This document shows positions 36,667 through 47,529 of a stretch of DNA of 64,000 nucleotides, in pieces. This DNA comes from Pseudomonas sp. BGr12 (GTDB taxonomy: Bacteria; Pseudomonadota; Gammaproteobacteria; Pseudomonadales; Pseudomonadaceae), in contig NZ_JALRNF010000008.1 of NCBI RefSeq assembly GCF_030272895.1, positions 88,255 through 152,254 of the forward strand. Direction: 5' to 3'. The first letter of the stretch is position 1. Every line of letters begins with the position of its first letter. Position numbers and translations under genes: made by a program. A model generated the notes under the pieces. It had not been told where the DNA came from. It saw only the letters and a program-made list of their open reading frames with translations, and ran no database searches.

Positions 36667-37155
36667 TCAGTGCTTGGTCAGCTTGTCCAGGTACCCCATG
36701 GCGAAGGCCGAGACCACGAAGGTCATGTGGATGATCACGTACCACATCAGGTATTCGGTCTCGATGTTGCGCGCATCCATGAACACCCGCAGCAGGTGGA
36801 TCGAGGAGATCGCCACGATGGAGGCAGCGACTTTCATCTTCAGCGAAGACGAGTCCATCTTGCCCAGCCAGTTGAGCTTTTCCTTGTCTTCGTCGATGTC
36901 CAGCTGCGAGACGAAGTTCTCGTAGCCGGAGATCATCACCATCACCAGCAAGCCACCGACCAGGGCCATGTCGATCAGCGACAGGATCACCAGGATCAGG
37001 TCGGCCTCGGCCAGGGAGAAGATGTTGGGCAGGACGTGGAAGATCTCCTGGAAGAACTTCAGTGCCAGTGCCAGCAGGCCCAACGACAGGCCAAAATAGA
37101 TCGGCGCGAGCAGCCAGCGCGAGGCATACATCGCATTTTCGATAAAACGTTCCAT
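36667..37155 (-). CDS. UPF0114/YqhA-family membrane protein
   Basis: A 162-residue inner-membrane protein with three to four TM segments ([40 protein letters not shown]; a C-terminal [20 protein letters not shown]). The length and the core [32 protein letters not shown] split by a cytoplasmic loop are typical of the family, whose role is unknown. The start is set at [14 protein letters not shown], the family N terminus. Confidence 0.92.
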   Translation of the reverse strand: MERFIENAMYASRWLLAPIYFGLSLGLLALALKFFQEIFHVLPNIFSLAEADLILVILSLIDMALVGGLLVMVMISGYENFVSQLDIDEDKEKLNWLGKMDSSSLKMKVAASIVAISSIHLLRVFMDARNIETEYLMWYVIIHMTFVVSAFAMGYLDKLTKH

Positions 37156-37264
37156 TGAAAACCCGTCAGGTGGCAAAAAAGCGAGCGCGAGTATAACAGC
37201 CAGTCATGACAGGAAAAGCCCGTGGCACGCTGCCACAGGCGCGATGATCAGGCCCCCGGAGGCG

Positions 37265-37606
37265 TCAGGTTTCCGGGTGGAACTGAATGTCGCCGACGTG
37301 ATGGACACGCTCACCATTGACCCGGCGCAGCTGGGCCTGCAGGTGCACGCTCCAGATCTGCGGATCGTCGGCCAGCTGGTAACCGTGCAGGGTCAGGCTA
37401 TCGACAATGGCGTTGAGCACCGACTCGGCCACGAAGGGTCCATGGAACGGCCCCTGGGCCTTGATGGCGGAAGGTTGTTCGCCAGCCATGCCGGCGGCGA
37501 ACAGCAGGGTCCACATGCCGTTGTCGCCGGCCAGTGGGCGGATGCTGCATTCAATGCGGGTCACCAGGCCCAGGCATTGGCGGGTGAGGCTGAGGCTGCG
37601 CGGCAT
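37265..37606 (-). CDS. Conserved hypothetical protein
   Basis: A 113-residue soluble protein that I do not recognise as a named family. It shows an N-terminal strand with one Cys pair (QCLGLVTRIEC), a mixed core (MWTLLFAAGMAGEQPSAIKAQGPFHG; ESVLNAIVDSLTLHGYQLADDP) and a C-terminal VHLQAQLRRVNGERVHHVGDIQFHPET. As I recall, a small hypothetical gene sits in the same place, between UPF0114 and the Lon-like protease, in P. aeruginosa, which supports it being real. Confidence 0.7.
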   Translation of the reverse strand: MPRSLSLTRQCLGLVTRIECSIRPLAGDNGMWTLLFAAGMAGEQPSAIKAQGPFHGPFVAESVLNAIVDSLTLHGYQLADDPQIWSVHLQAQLRRVNGERVHHVGDIQFHPET

Positions 37607-37767
37607 GGCGACGATCCTCGGTAAACCCTGTGTTTCAGCCCTGCAGGCAAGGCTGATTCACTCCTGTGGTTGCTACGCTCCCTGAATTGAAGAATAGAAG
37701 AAATCCACCCGGGTGTAGAAAAACCGGCGCCCGGTGGTCAAGGCCGCCGGGACGCCGATAATTTGAC

Positions 37768-40206
37768 TCAGGACAGCTTGACCTGGGCCAGAGGCTGTTC
37801 GGCGTGCTCCTTCTCGGCCTCCTTGAGCTCTTCTTCGCCGATCATCTCGGCGATCACCCGCAGACGCTCCACCACCCGGGCGTTGACGCTGCCCTCGGGG
37901 AACTGCCCGTCGGCATCCGGCTCACCCGCCGGTTCGCCGACCAGCAGGCTCAGCGCCTCGTCGGCCTGGCTCACCGCGTAGACATGGAACATGCCGGCAC
38001 GCACCGCCTGCAGCACCCGCTCATCGAGCATCAGGGTGGCAACGTTGGCGCGCGGGATGATTGCTCCCTGCTCGCCAGTCAGGCCCCGGGCCTCGCAGAG
38101 GCGGAAGAAGCCCTCGATCTTCTCGTTGACCCCACCGACCGCCTGCACTTCGCCGAACTGGTTGATCGAACCGGTAATGGCGAAGCACTGCTTGAGCGGT
38201 GTCTTCGACAGCGCCGAGATCAGGGTGCAGGCCTCGCCCAGCGACGCACTGTCGCCGTCCACGTAGCCGTAGGACTGCTCCAGGGCGATGCTCGCCGAAA
38301 TCGCCAGGGGGAATTCCTGGGCATAGCGACTGCCCAGGTAGCCGGTGAGGATCATCACCCCCTTGGAGTGGATCGGCTGGCCGAGATTGACCTCACGCTC
38401 GATATCGACGATGCCGCTGCCGCCGGGATAGACCGTGGCGGAAATTCGTGCCGGCACGCCGAAGGCCGAGTCACCGACCTCCAGCACCGTCAGGCCGTTG
38501 CACTTGCCCACCGCCGCGCCTTCAGTATCGATGAGGATGATCCCGGCCAGCATGTCGTCGAGGATCCGCGCCGACACCCGCCCGGTGCGGGTGGCCTTGG
38601 CCTTGAGCGCCCGCTCGATATGACCGGCATCGGTCATTTCGTCATTGGCCAGGTGGCGGATGAAATCCGCTTCGCTGACCAGCTGGAACAGGTCGCCAAT
38701 ACGCGCCGACAACCGCCCCTGGTGTTCGGCCAGGCGCGCGCTGTAGGTCGCCAGGCGTGCCACCGCATCGGCGCTCAGGGGCGCCATGCCCTCCTCGCTG
38801 GTGCGGGTCTTGAGCAACTGGGCGAACTGCTCCAGGCTCTCGTCGACCATCGGGATGTCTTCATCGAAGTCCACCAGCACCCGGAACATCTCCTGGAAGT
38901 CCGGGTCGTGGTCCTGCAGCGCGTAATACAGCTGGCGGGCGCCGATGATGATGACCTTGATCTGCAGCGGGATCATCTGCGGCGTCAGCGACACGGTCGC
39001 TACCCGGCCCAGCTCGCCCAGCGGCGACTCCATCTTCAGCTTGCGCGACTGCAGCGCGCGCTTGAGCGCATCCCAGACGAAGGGTTCGCCGAGCATCTTC
39101 TCCGCTTCAAGGATCAGGAAGCCGCCATTGGCCCGATGCAGGGCACCAGGGCGCAACTGCCGGTAGGAGGTGTACAGCGCGCCCTGGTCGGTGCTGTATT
39201 CGATTCGGCCGAACAGGTTGTCGTAGGTCGGGTGCGGCTCGAACACCACCGGCGCACCGCCACTGGCATGGTGGCCGACCACCAGGCTGGGTGCGTACTG
39301 CTCTTCGAGCAGCTTGCGCGCCACCGCGTCGACCTTGCTGTCATCGACCAGCTGCTCGACCACGGTGCGCAGCAGGTTGACCTGCATGGACTGCAGGTAG
39401 GCGCAGACTTCGGCGTTTTCTGCGTATTTTTCTGACAGCGGTGCCAGCAATGGCTGCAACGCCAGAGTGATGGTTTCTTCATTGAGCTGACGCAGCTGGT
39501 TGCTCGACTCACGCTTCCATTGCGGCAGGCTCGCCAGCTCCTCATTGAGGCGCTCTTCCAGAGCGGCGATGTCCTCGTGGAAGCGCTCGCGCTCGGACTC
39601 CGGCAACTGGCCGAACTCGGCTTCGTCCAGGGCCTTGCCGTCGAGCATCGGGGTGAACGCGACGTTGCTGCTGTCGCGGTACAGGGCCACGTCTTTTTCC
39701 AGCGAGGCCCGCTCGATCACATCCAGGGCACGGTCGTAGCGCTGGTTGAAAGCGCGGTCGATGGCGCTCTTCTTCTGCTGGTAGGAGGGGTGCTCGAACA
39801 CCGCGGGAAAGGTTGCGACCAGGTTGTCGATCAGGTGACCGATGTCGCTGGCGAACACACCCGCGCTGCCGGGCGGTAATTCCAGGGCCCGCGGCTCGCG
39901 AGGCTCTTCGAAGTTATTGACATAGACCCAGTCCGACGGCGTTTGCAGGCGCTTGCCTTCGGCCTTGAGGTAGCGTTTGACGAACGAGAAACGCCCGGTG
40001 CCGGGCTCGCCCATGACAAATACGTTGTAACCGGGACGTGGCATGGCGACGCCGAACTGCAAGGCTTCGACGGCACGTTCCTGGCCAAGCACACCGCGAA
40101 AAGGCTCCAGATCATTGGTGGTGGAAAAAGCGAACTGTTCGGCGGAAAACGGCCGGGTCAAGGCTTCTGGCGCAAGACGCAGGCTCGCAGCGACAGGATC
40201 GGGCAT
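37768..40206 (-). CDS. Lon-like AAA+ protease (LonB/YcbZ type)
   Basis: An 812-residue ATP-dependent protease of the LonB-like group. An N-terminal substrate-binding part and AAA module carry Walker A GEPGTGRFSF (about residues 66-75), a long inserted helical region, then the second AAA part with NGGFLILEAEKML (Walker B-like). The C-terminal Lon protease domain (about 570-770) has the catalytic Ser in DGDSASLGEACTL and Lys in VGGVNEKIEGFF. No membrane segment is seen, so it is cytosolic. It stands alone. The tail is rich in acidic residues. Confidence 0.9.
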   Translation of the reverse strand: MPDPVAASLRLAPEALTRPFSAEQFAFSTTNDLEPFRGVLGQERAVEALQFGVAMPRPGYNVFVMGEPGTGRFSFVKRYLKAEGKRLQTPSDWVYVNNFEEPREPRALELPPGSAGVFASDIGHLIDNLVATFPAVFEHPSYQQKKSAIDRAFNQRYDRALDVIERASLEKDVALYRDSSNVAFTPMLDGKALDEAEFGQLPESERERFHEDIAALEERLNEELASLPQWKRESSNQLRQLNEETITLALQPLLAPLSEKYAENAEVCAYLQSMQVNLLRTVVEQLVDDSKVDAVARKLLEEQYAPSLVVGHHASGGAPVVFEPHPTYDNLFGRIEYSTDQGALYTSYRQLRPGALHRANGGFLILEAEKMLGEPFVWDALKRALQSRKLKMESPLGELGRVATVSLTPQMIPLQIKVIIIGARQLYYALQDHDPDFQEMFRVLVDFDEDIPMVDESLEQFAQLLKTRTSEEGMAPLSADAVARLATYSARLAEHQGRLSARIGDLFQLVSEADFIRHLANDEMTDAGHIERALKAKATRTGRVSARILDDMLAGIILIDTEGAAVGKCNGLTVLEVGDSAFGVPARISATVYPGGSGIVDIEREVNLGQPIHSKGVMILTGYLGSRYAQEFPLAISASIALEQSYGYVDGDSASLGEACTLISALSKTPLKQCFAITGSINQFGEVQAVGGVNEKIEGFFRLCEARGLTGEQGAIIPRANVATLMLDERVLQAVRAGMFHVYAVSQADEALSLLVGEPAGEPDADGQFPEGSVNARVVERLRVIAEMIGEEELKEAEKEHAEQPLAQVKLS

Positions 40207-40481
40207 CGGGCTTCCTTACTTCGGCGGGGCAGATGAAAGCATTCTGGCGCCGCCCGGCCGCGCCTTGCAAGGCTCATCGCTACAATATGTCGCAGTGTCC
40301 AAAACCCGCTCTACGTCAACTTTTTCAAGCAATTTTTGGCAATTAATCACGCAAGCCTTAGATCGTGCCTAAACTCCAACCTGCGCGGCTGGGTATACAC
40401 CGACCCGCCCCTGGCACGCTGCGACAGCGATGCCAGACAACCCTGACCTTTGGTTTGCACGATTAGAACGAGAACATTGCT

Positions 40482-40970
40482 ATGAAACGGATTCTTCTGG
40501 GTACTCTGTTCACCGCGGTTTCCCTCAATGCCATGGCCCAGGCGCCCGGCGGACCGGACTGCGGCTGGGGCAACATGCTGTTCGAGGGCCAGCGCGGCAC
40601 ACCGGCCCACTTCCTTGCGTCCACCACCAACGGTACTTCCGGCAACGCCACCTTCGGCATGACCTCGGGCACCAACGGCTGCTCGACCAACGCGTCGCTG
40701 ACCTATGGCGGCAAATCCTGGTTCGCCATGAACGGCATGATGAACGAGCTCTCCGAAGACATGGCCAAAGGCCAGGGCGAAGCCTTGACCACCTATGCCG
40801 TGGTGCTCGGTGTCGCCCCGCAAGACCGCGCCCACTTCGCCGCCGTCACTCACCAGCACTTCCAGGAAATCTTCAAGACCGCGGACGTCACCGCAGAAGA
40901 TGTCCACAGCAACACCCTGGCCGTACTGAAAGGCGATCCACGCCTGGCCAAATACGCTACCGAGGCTTAA
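40482..40970 (+). CDS. DUF3015 exported protein
   Basis: A 162-residue protein with a signal peptide (ILLGTLFTAVSLNAMA-QA), so periplasmic or outer-membrane associated. The mature N terminus holds PGGPDCGWGNMLFEGQRG, a DUF3015 hallmark; the central part contains GTNGCSTNASLTYGG, giving two cysteines that could pair. The function is unknown. It is followed by a GC-rich hairpin and then, 77 bases away, by the DUF4105 gene on the same strand. Pairing of these two families in Pseudomonas suggests a shared envelope role (inference). Confidence 0.88.
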   Translation: MKRILLGTLFTAVSLNAMAQAPGGPDCGWGNMLFEGQRGTPAHFLASTTNGTSGNATFGMTSGTNGCSTNASLTYGGKSWFAMNGMMNELSEDMAKGQGEALTTYAVVLGVAPQDRAHFAAVTHQHFQEIFKTADVTAEDVHSNTLAVLKGDPRLAKYATEA

Positions 40971-40978
40971 GTCCGGTC

Positions 40979-41008
40979 CGCCCGTCCCCGCGCGGGGGCG
41001 GGTTGTTT
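40979..41008 (+). terminator. GC-rich hairpin after the DUF3015 gene
   Basis: Stem CGCCCGTCCCCG/CGGGGGCGGG-like pairing followed by TTGTTT. It may be a partial terminator, allowing reduced readthrough into the DUF4105 gene. Confidence 0.65.
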
Positions 41009-41047
41009 CCTGCCTCTATCGGCATCATTCAGACGTAGTTGCCCGAC

Positions 41048-42901
41048 ATGCTCAAACGCTTTGCCTACCTGGCGCTCTGTGCCTGTGCCCCGCTACAGGC
41101 TGCGCCCTCGCTCGATGATGTGCGCCTTGCGCAACTGGCCGCCGACCGTTACTGGATCGCCCTTGGGCACTACGAAACCGCCAAGCTCGGCGGCTGGCGC
41201 AGCTATGTGGATGACCGGCGCTTCTTCCTCGCCGAAGACGGTGCCCACCACCCCGACCAGGAACTGCGCGCCACTGTCCAGGCCCTGTATGCGCCGGCAA
41301 GCCTGGGCGACCAGCATGCCCAATGCGTGTTCCCGGCGCGCACCCGCTGGCTGCGCGAGCAACTGCAGCTCGATGACCTGCCTGCGCCGGACTGCACGCA
41401 ATACACCCAGTGGTTCAAGGATATCGCGCCGCACAGCGCGGCGATGATCTTCCCGGCCGCCTACCTCAACAGTCCCTCGTCGATGTTCGGCCATACCCTG
41501 CTGCGTATCGACCAGGCCGACGTGCAGCGCAACGGGACCACCCTGCTCAGCTACGCGATCAACTTCGGTGCCTATATCGAAGGCAACGACAACAGCATTC
41601 TCTACGCCTGGAAAGGCCTCATGGGCGGCTACCCCGGGCTGTTCGCGCTGGTGCCCTACCAGGAAAAGCTCTCCGAATACCGCAGCCTGGAAAACCGCGA
41701 TCTGTGGGAATACCAGTTGAACCTGACCCCGGAAGAAACCGGGCGCATGGTCGAACACGTCTGGGAGCTCAAGCAGATCCAGTTCGACTACTTCTTCTTC
41801 GATGAAAACTGCTCCTACCGCCTGCTGGAGCTGCTGCAAGTGGCCCGCCCAAGCCTGGACCTGACCTCACAGTTCCCGCTGACAGCGATCCCTACCGACA
41901 CGGTCAAGGCGGTCAAGCAGGCGGGGCTGGTCGAACGCATCGACTATCGCCCCTCGCGAGAACGCGAGCTACTTGAACGTGCCAAGCCCCTGAGCCAGGA
42001 AGAGCAGCAGCAGGTGCTGGCACTCAGTGCCGATACGGCGCAGTTGCAGAGCCCCGGATTCATCGCCCGGCCACGCGAGCGCCAGGCGCTGATCCAGGAC
42101 GCCGCCTACCGCCTGGAACGCTACCGGGCCAACGGCCAGGAACGTGACCCGGCGCGCAGCAAACGCAGCTTCGAATTGTTGCGGGCGATCAACCGCAATC
42201 CGCCGCCGGCACTGGACATCGAACGCCCCGGCCTGCCCGAGGATGGCCATCAGTCGCGCACCTGGCAACTGGGCGTGGGTAGCCGCGAAGACCGTGCCTT
42301 TGCCGAGTACGGCCTGCGCATGGCCTATCACGACCTCAACGACAATGCCTATGGCTTCCCGCTGGGGGCGCAGATCGAAATCCTCCAGCTCAAGCTGCGC
42401 CAGTACGAGACCAACGACTGGCAGGTGCAGCGCCTGGACCTGGCCACCATCCGCTCGCTGACCCCGCGCAACGACCTGCTGCAGCCCTGGTCGTGGCAGG
42501 TAACCGGTGGTCTTGAACGGGTGCTCGGCAAGCACGAGGACGATGTGCTGGTCAGCCACGTCAATGGCGGTGCCGGCGGTACCTGGCAACTGGCCGACGG
42601 CATGCTCGGCTTTGCCCTGGGGACCGTGCGGGTCGAGCACAACAACGACTTCGCCCAGTTCATCGCCCCGGCCGCCGGTTTCAACACCGGCCTGTTGTGG
42701 CGAAACCCGTTGGGCAACCTGAGCCTGGAAGCCAAGGGCGACTACTTCACCAATGGCGAGGTGCGCCGCAGCCTGAGCCTGAACCAGCAGTGGGAACTGT
42801 CGCAGAACCTGGGGCTGCGCCTGAGTGCGAAGCGTGAGTTCAGCCAGTTGGCGTCGGCGCAGAACGAGGTGATGCTGGAGCTCAAGTGGTATCACTACTG
42901 A
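41048..42901 (+). CDS. DUF4105 envelope protein, candidate Cys/His enzyme
   Basis: A 617-residue exported protein with a short signal peptide (FAYLALCACAPLQA). The DUF4105 domain (about 120-320) contains conserved PAAYLNSPSSMFGHTLLRID with His149, and DYFFFDENCSYRLLELL with Cys255, a plausible catalytic Cys/His pair. The C-terminal half (about 400-617) is rich in amphipathic strands ending in an aromatic residue (LKWYHY), suggesting a beta-barrel-like or outer-membrane-associated domain. DUF4105 proteins have lately been linked to lipoprotein N-acylation (Lnb) in other bacteria; I cannot verify that here. The ATG at 41048 is preferred over TTG at 41039. Confidence 0.85.
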   Translation: MLKRFAYLALCACAPLQAAPSLDDVRLAQLAADRYWIALGHYETAKLGGWRSYVDDRRFFLAEDGAHHPDQELRATVQALYAPASLGDQHAQCVFPARTRWLREQLQLDDLPAPDCTQYTQWFKDIAPHSAAMIFPAAYLNSPSSMFGHTLLRIDQADVQRNGTTLLSYAINFGAYIEGNDNSILYAWKGLMGGYPGLFALVPYQEKLSEYRSLENRDLWEYQLNLTPEETGRMVEHVWELKQIQFDYFFFDENCSYRLLELLQVARPSLDLTSQFPLTAIPTDTVKAVKQAGLVERIDYRPSRERELLERAKPLSQEEQQQVLALSADTAQLQSPGFIARPRERQALIQDAAYRLERYRANGQERDPARSKRSFELLRAINRNPPPALDIERPGLPEDGHQSRTWQLGVGSREDRAFAEYGLRMAYHDLNDNAYGFPLGAQIEILQLKLRQYETNDWQVQRLDLATIRSLTPRNDLLQPWSWQVTGGLERVLGKHEDDVLVSHVNGGAGGTWQLADGMLGFALGTVRVEHNNDFAQFIAPAAGFNTGLLWRNPLGNLSLEAKGDYFTNGEVRRSLSLNQQWELSQNLGLRLSAKREFSQLASAQNEVMLELKWYHY

Positions 42902-42909
42902 GGGCTTCA

Positions 42910-42983
42910 CTGTGGGAGCGGGCTTGCCCCGCGATGCTCTAGGTCTGACTGTACGCAATCGCGGGGCAAGCCCGCTCCCACAG
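42910..42983. repeat. Class A REP pair after the DUF4105 gene
   Basis: Head-to-head inverted units with a spacer of about 25 bases between two genes on the same strand. Confidence 0.9.
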
Positions 42984-43077
42984 CCCCCGCAGTAACGCAA
43001 GGTGCCGATCACATCATTTTGACAAAGCAGCGACAAACCACCCCCTAGACTTTCCCTGGCACGCGGAGAGTCTGGAC

Positions 43078-43434
43078 ATGCGGTGGTTTGGCTGGCTGTT
43101 GGTGGTAATGGGTACACTCACGGGTTGCGAATCGACCCACGAACAATTGATCAACCAAGGCTACCCGCCGGCCTATGCCGACGGTTTCCAGGACGGCTGC
43201 AGCAGCGGGCGCCAGGCCGCCGGGGTGATGGAGGGAGACTTTCGCAAGGACGTTCCGCGCTATCTGCACAACCGCCAGTACGAGACCGGCTGGGACGACG
43301 GCTTCCGCCAGTGCCACGCCATGCAGGAGAACCAGGACCTGCAGGACTACCGCGCCCGCCACTGGGATGAACGCGACGAACAGTGGCAGGAAGAAAAGGA
43401 CCGTGACACCGCCCGCGCCTACCGACGCAAATAG
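43078..43434 (+). CDS. Small lipoprotein with YxxGF-type repeats
   Basis: A 118-residue predicted lipoprotein. The signal peptide ends in the lipobox LTGC (lipidated Cys about residue 17). Two similar repeats, YADGFQDGCSSGR and YETGWDDGFRQCHA, each bring a Gly-aromatic-Asp-Gly pattern and a Cys. The C-terminal third is highly charged (DERDEQWQEEKDRDTARAYRRK). A CGGAGAG site precedes the ATG. I know no function. Confidence 0.82.
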   Translation: MRWFGWLLVVMGTLTGCESTHEQLINQGYPPAYADGFQDGCSSGRQAAGVMEGDFRKDVPRYLHNRQYETGWDDGFRQCHAMQENQDLQDYRARHWDERDEQWQEEKDRDTARAYRRK

Positions 43435-43500
43435 GTCGCAAACGGGCAGCCCAGGCAACTGCCGGCATGTCAGTATGGTCTTCAGTGAAAGGAGACCTTC

Positions 43501-45332
<1,832 letters not shown>

Positions 45333-45440
45333 TTAGACATTCACCAGATAGAGTTGGACTTTGTGTTTTTTCCAGACTTTACCAAGAACTGCTCGCACCG
45401 CGACAGGGCAATATGTCGTTTTTATGAAATTAAACGGTGC

Positions 45441-45462
45441 ATTTGTATAAGTGTATACAAAT
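45441..45462. promoter_or_regulatory. Inverted repeat upstream of gdhA
   Basis: ATTTGTATA at 45441-45449 and TATACAAAT at 45454-45462, perfect 9-base arms around AGTG. Shares TGTATACAA with the palindrome at 57139-57152. Probably a regulator-binding site; the regulator is unknown. Confidence 0.5.
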
Positions 45463-45470
45463 TGAAAAGC

Positions 45471-45528
45471 ATCGCAGGCTACGCCAGCTCCCACAGAAAA
45501 CCTTGTGGGAGCTGGCGTAGCCTGCGAT
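45471..45528. repeat. Class B REP pair between ettA and gdhA
   Basis: ATCGCAGGCTACGCCAGCTCCCACA and its inverse after a seven-base spacer. Same class as the element at 52914-53039 and close to the one at 13630. Confidence 0.9.
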
Positions 45529-45555
45529 ATGGCCAACACAATACCCAGGCAAAAA

Positions 45556-45580
45556 AACGGGGCCCGAAGGCCCCGTTTCA
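45556..45580 (-). terminator. Terminator after ettA
   Basis: On the minus strand: stem AACGGGGCC/GGCCCCGTT with a four-base loop and a run of seven T, 18 bases after the ettA stop. Confidence 0.9.
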
Positions 45581-45597
45581 GTGCAAAACCCGGCAGG

Positions 45598-47262
45598 TCA
45601 TGCCAGTTTTTTGTGCCGTACCCGGTGCGGCTGGGCAGCCGCTTCGCCCAGGCGCTTCTTGCGATCGGCTTCGTACTCGGTGTAGTTGCCTTCGAAGAAC
45701 ACCGCTTGCGAATCGTCTTCGTACGCCAGGATGTGGGTAGCCACGCGGTCCAGGAACCAGCGATCGTGAGAGATCACGATGGCGGCGCCCGGGAAGTCCA
45801 GCAGGGCTTCCTCCAGCGAACGCAGGGTTTCCACGTCCAGGTCGTTGGACGGTTCGTCGAGCAGCAGGACGTTGGCGCCTTCCTTGAGGGTCAGGGCCAA
45901 GTGCAGGCGGCCACGCTCACCACCGGAGAGGTCCTTGACGAACTTCTGCTGGTCGCCACCTTTGAAGTTGAATCGGCCGACGTAGGTACGCGACGGAATC
46001 TCGTAGGTACCGATACGCAGCTGGTCGGAACCGTCGGAGATCTGCTGGAACACGGTCTTGTTGCCGTCCAGGTCTTCGCGGCTCTGGTCGACGCAGGCCA
46101 GTTGCACGGTTTCGCCGATCTCGATGCTGCCCGAGTCCGGTTGCTCCTTGCCCATCAGCATGCGGAACAGGGTCGATTTACCGGCACCGTTACCACCGAT
46201 CACGCCGACGATCGCACCTTTTGGCATGCTGAACGACAGGTTGTCGATCAGGACGCGGTCGCCGTAGCCCTTGGTGACGTTCTTGAACTCGATGACCTTG
46301 TCACCCAGGCGCGGACCGGCCGGGATGTAGATCTCGTTGGTTTCGCTGCGCTTCTGGAATTCCTGCGACTGCATTTCCTCGAAGCGTTGCAGACGAGCCT
46401 TGGACTTGGACTGGCGGGCCTTGGCGCCTTTGCGCACCCACTCCAGCTCTTCCTTCATGGCCTTTTCATGGGCCGACTGCTGCTTGGATTCCTGGGCCAG
46501 ACGCTCGGACTTGGCTTCCAGCCAGCCGGAGTAGTTGCCTTCGTACGGGATACCGGCGCCGCGGTCGAGCTCGAGAATCCAGCCGGCGACGTTGTCGAGG
46601 AAGTAACGGTCGTGGGTAATGGCGACCACGGTGCCCGGGAAGTCGTGCAGGAAGTGCTCGAGCCAGGCGACGGAATCGGCGTCCAGGTGGTTGGTCGGTT
46701 CGTCCAGCAGGAGCATGTCGGGGGCCGACAGCAGCAGGCGGCACAGGGCCACGCGGCGCTTCTCACCACCGGACAGGTGCTCGACCTTGGCCTCCCAGGC
46801 CGGCAGGCGCAGCGCGTCGGCGGCGACTTCCAGCTGGCGCTCCAGGTTGTGACCGTCGGCGGCCTGCAGGATGGCTTCCAGCTTGGCCTGCTCGGCGGCC
46901 AGCTTGTCGAAGTCGGCATCCGGCTCGGCGTAGGCGGCGTAGACCTCGTCCAGACGCGCCTGGGCGTCCTTGATCACGCTGACCGCTTCCTCGACCACTT
47001 CACGCACGGTCTTGGTCGGATCGAGCTGTGGTTCCTGCGGCAGGTAGCCGATATTCAGCTCCGGCATCGGCCGGGCTTCGCCGTCGAACTCGGTGTCCAC
47101 GCCTGCCATGATCTTGAGCAAGGTGGATTTACCCGAGCCGTTCAGGCCCAGCACGCCGATCTTGGCGCCCGGGAAAAACGACAGGGAGATGTTCTTCAAG
47201 ATTTCCCGCTTCGGCGGGACAACCTTGCCCAGCCGATGCATGGTATAGACGTATTGAGCCAT
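45598..47262 (-). CDS. ettA: Energy-dependent translational throttle protein EttA (ABC-F)
   Basis: A 554-residue ABC-F ATPase that binds the ribosomal E site and gates elongation by ATP/ADP ratio. Two ABC modules: Walker [12 protein letters not shown] (about 40) and [11 protein letters not shown] (about 360), signatures [11 protein letters not shown] and [11 protein letters not shown], and Walker B with [10 protein letters not shown] and [10 protein letters not shown]. No membrane segment. The ATG at 47262 gives the family N terminus [13 protein letters not shown]; the open frame runs on to 47391. Confidence 0.97.
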   Translation of the reverse strand: MAQYVYTMHRLGKVVPPKREILKNISLSFFPGAKIGVLGLNGSGKSTLLKIMAGVDTEFDGEARPMPELNIGYLPQEPQLDPTKTVREVVEEAVSVIKDAQARLDEVYAAYAEPDADFDKLAAEQAKLEAILQAADGHNLERQLEVAADALRLPAWEAKVEHLSGGEKRRVALCRLLLSAPDMLLLDEPTNHLDADSVAWLEHFLHDFPGTVVAITHDRYFLDNVAGWILELDRGAGIPYEGNYSGWLEAKSERLAQESKQQSAHEKAMKEELEWVRKGAKARQSKSKARLQRFEEMQSQEFQKRSETNEIYIPAGPRLGDKVIEFKNVTKGYGDRVLIDNLSFSMPKGAIVGVIGGNGAGKSTLFRMLMGKEQPDSGSIEIGETVQLACVDQSREDLDGNKTVFQQISDGSDQLRIGTYEIPSRTYVGRFNFKGGDQQKFVKDLSGGERGRLHLALTLKEGANVLLLDEPSNDLDVETLRSLEEALLDFPGAAIVISHDRWFLDRVATHILAYEDDSQAVFFEGNYTEYEADRKKRLGEAAAQPHRVRHKKLA

Positions 47263-47529
47263 GGAAAAACCTAGCGTCAGAGACGAAATAATGGGTGTGA
47301 TGCAGATGAAGGAAGCCGCAGCTTCCAGGAAAGGGCCAAAGCTACCGTAATGCGCCTTGTTGGGCAAACCGCCGACGAACAGGGCTGGCACTTTGCCACG
47401 TTTGCGGGCATGCTAGCCGCCCTTCGGGCGTCGGCCTTATGATGCGTCACCGGAGCCGCCGCCAGGACCGCGGCATTTGCCAGCCAGCAGCTCTAAACCT
47501 GCCATCCCGTCATACCGCAGGACCACCGT

